From an uncultured Succinatimonas sp. (lineage in GTDB: Bacteria; Pseudomonadota; Gammaproteobacteria; Enterobacterales; Succinivibrionaceae): a stretch of DNA of 5,796 nt. Every line of letters starts with the position of its first letter. The first letter of the stretch is position 1. The notes beneath the pieces are model-generated. The model made no database searches and had not been told where the DNA came from. It was given only the letters and a program-made list of their open reading frames with translations. Shown here in pieces: positions 4,066 to 5,796 of this stretch. Location: positions 1 through 5,796 of the forward strand of contig CABQMD010000065.1 of NCBI GenBank assembly GCA_902465145.1, in the 5' to 3' direction. Position numbers and translations under genes: made by a program.

Positions 4066-5796
4066 GTGCTTAAAGCGCTTAAGATTTTGAAATTAAGCGG
4101 CGCGGTGGCTTCCGCGCTGTTTACGGCCGCAGTCAGCGGCCGCATGATCGTTCCCAAGGCCTCTGATCTGCCGCAACTGGCTCCTGAATCAGAGCATACG
4201 GTAGCCTGTTCGCGCATAGGCAATTTTTTCACTCGTGCCCACTATAAAATAGTGAACCTTGATGATGATTTTGCCGATCGTATCATCGAACAATATTTGT
4301 CCTACCTAGATTACGGCCGATCTCTTTTGAATGCAGACGAAGCCGAGGATGTTTACCGCAACAGAGCTCTTATTTTAAAGGCAGTCAGATATTGCGATTT
4401 AAGCTATCCATATGAGCTTTACAATGCTGCATTGCGCAAGCGTTTTGCCAAATATTCATATTTTCTTGAGGCGGTAAAACATACTCCCAAGGCACCAGAC
4501 GGCGCCAAGCTCGAGCTTGATCGCACCAAAGCCGCTTTTATTGCCGACGATGACGACTTGAAGCGTCAGTGGCAAAAAGAGATAGTAAATGAGTATGACA
4601 ATCAGATCTTAAGCGGCAGCAGTGATGAGCAGGCAAGAGAACGCCTTACCAAGCGTTATAGCGCTGCTTTGTCAAAATTGGCGCAGACCAACAGCGAAGA
4701 TGCCTTCTCCGCCTTTGAGAATGCCTTTGCCACGGCAATAGATCCGCATACCAATTACTTTTCACCTCAGGATACCGAGAATTTCAACGATGATATGAAT
4801 CTCTCGCTTGAGGGTATAGGCGCGGTGCTTACTTCTGAAGATGAGTACACCTCGATTACCGAAGTTATCCCAGGATCTCCTGCTGAACGTTCTAAAAAGA
4901 TCAAAGCCAAAGATCGCATTGTCGGGGTAAGACAGCAGGATGGTACTTATGATGATGTCATAGGTTGGAGACTTAACGATGTAGTGCGTAAGATCAAAGG
5001 TCCCAAAGGTACCAAAGTTATATTGGAAATGGAACGCGGCGAAGGCAGTTCGCTTAAGACTTTCTCAGTTGAGTTGGTACGTGACAAGATCCGTTTGCAG
5101 GACAGAGAAGCCAAAGGTGAGGTAAAAACTGCATACGACGGCTCAAAAGTAGGAGTAATTAGCGTCAAGAGTTTCTACACCAATTTGCATCAGGATTTAA
5201 AGCGTGAGCTTTTAAAACTGAAAGCACAGAAAGTTTCATCTATGATTGTGGATTTGAGATCAGACGGCGGCGGCCTTTTGCCAGAAGCCGTTGATTCAAC
5301 CGGACTTTTTATCAAAGACGGTCCGGTGGTGGTAGTGCGTGATGCAGTAGGTAACAAACTGGTACAAAATGATCATGACAGTTCGATAGCCTATGACGGT
5401 CCCTTGGTTGTTATGATCAACCGTCTTTCCGCTTCAAGTTCTGAGATCATGGCCGCTGCTTTGCGTGATTACGGTCGTGCTTTGATAGTAGGTGATACCT
5501 CTTTTGGCAAAGGTACCGTACAACAGAGCAGACCTTTGGAACGCATTTACGATATTTCGTCCAAACCTCTTGGATCTATTCACTACACCATAGGCAAGTT
5601 CTATCGTATCAACGGCGGTTCGACTCAACTTGAAGGAGTCAAACCAGATGTGGTGTTGCCTGGAACCGTGGATGATCAGGAGTATGGCGAACGTACGGAA
5701 AAGAACGCTTTGCCTTGGGACAGTATCAGCCCCGAGTCTTACACTCCGTATTTAGATATCGATGCTTATGTTCCCTCTTTAAGAGATCAGCACGAG
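4066..5796 (+). CDS. prc: Carboxy-terminal processing protease Prc (Tsp), partial, runs off right edge
   Basis: Prc is a periplasmic S41-family serine protease. It degrades or trims proteins from their C-termini, including ssrA-tagged proteins and, in E. coli, penicillin-binding protein 3 and the murein hydrolase MepS. The window holds 577 codons with no stop; the E. coli precursor is 682 residues, so roughly the last 100 are outside. The N-terminus is a signal peptide: Lys3, Lys6 and Lys9, then a hydrophobic core and a likely cut near AAVSG (residues 21-25). The Tsp N-terminal domain follows, including LAQTNSED (about 204-211) and DPHTNYFSP (from 226). The PDZ domain is about 246-327 (LSLEGIGAVL to IKGPKG). 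The S41 domain shows DLRSDGGG (396-403) and NRLSASSSEI with catalytic Ser457, then Asp468 and Lys482 in SFGKGTVQQ, keeping the Ser-Lys spacing of 25 found in E. coli. GTG 4066 is preferred to TTG 4063 as the start. It sits 34 bp after proQ, and no promoter is evident in that gap. Confidence 0.97.
   Translation, partial: MLKALKILKLSGAVASALFTAAVSGRMIVPKASDLPQLAPESEHTVACSRIGNFFTRAHYKIVNLDDDFADRIIEQYLSYLDYGRSLLNADEAEDVYRNRALILKAVRYCDLSYPYELYNAALRKRFAKYSYFLEAVKHTPKAPDGAKLELDRTKAAFIADDDDLKRQWQKEIVNEYDNQILSGSSDEQARERLTKRYSAALSKLAQTNSEDAFSAFENAFATAIDPHTNYFSPQDTENFNDDMNLSLEGIGAVLTSEDEYTSITEVIPGSPAERSKKIKAKDRIVGVRQQDGTYDDVIGWRLNDVVRKIKGPKGTKVILEMERGEGSSLKTFSVELVRDKIRLQDREAKGEVKTAYDGSKVGVISVKSFYTNLHQDLKRELLKLKAQKVSSMIVDLRSDGGGLLPEAVDSTGLFIKDGPVVVVRDAVGNKLVQNDHDSSIAYDGPLVVMINRLSASSSEIMAAALRDYGRALIVGDTSFGKGTVQQSRPLERIYDISSKPLGSIHYTIGKFYRINGGSTQLEGVKPDVVLPGTVDDQEYGERTEKNALPWDSISPESYTPYLDIDAYVPSLRDQHE

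Noticed and set aside
3984..4232. Minus-strand 82-codon open frame over the proQ-prc junction
   Set aside because: It is antisense to the proQ end and the prc signal peptide region, both well supported; no independent coding signal.

Overview
The window looks like chromosomal DNA from a moderately AT-rich gammaproteobacterium. The strongest clue is the plus-strand pair proQ-prc (RNA chaperone, then periplasmic C-terminal processing protease), an arrangement known from enterobacteria and relatives. The DapE, Dtd and Prc sequences all resemble the gammaproteobacterial type. A copy of the AAA-ATPase-like family typical of anaerobic gut bacteria lies at the left edge, which makes an Aeromonadales/Succinivibrionaceae-like gut anaerobe my best guess. 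That placement is an inference from protein character, not a measured phylogeny.

Layout: the left half is transcribed leftward (minus strand). Reading in that direction, the order is dtd (2975-2535, D-aminoacyl-tRNA deacylase), a 218-bp AT-rich gap, an unrecognised 211-codon gene (2316-1681), a strong GC-rich hairpin (1669-1647), dapE (1626-484, lysine/peptidoglycan precursor biosynthesis), a 170-bp gap with a perfect 12-bp inverted repeat (367-408), and the start of an AAA-ATPase-like gene (313-1). This last gene carries a one-base frameshift exactly at its nucleotide-binding motif and runs off the window. The right half is transcribed rightward: proQ (3252-4031), then prc (4066 to beyond the right edge). 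The dtd and proQ transcription units diverge from a 276-bp intergenic region, which holds a good extended -10 promoter for proQ and a leader with three inverted repeats in a row.

How the genes relate: proQ and prc are almost certainly co-transcribed (34-bp gap, strong Shine-Dalgarno sequence for each). Both start with non-ATG codons. dapE has no room for a promoter between the hairpin and its ribosome-binding site, so its transcription must pass through the hairpin, which may then act as an attenuator or partial terminator.

No tRNA, rRNA, CRISPR array, insertion sequence or convincing new multi-gene system is visible. The points most worth checking are the frameshifted ATPase gene, the hairpin in front of dapE, the structured proQ leader, and the unassigned 211-residue protein.
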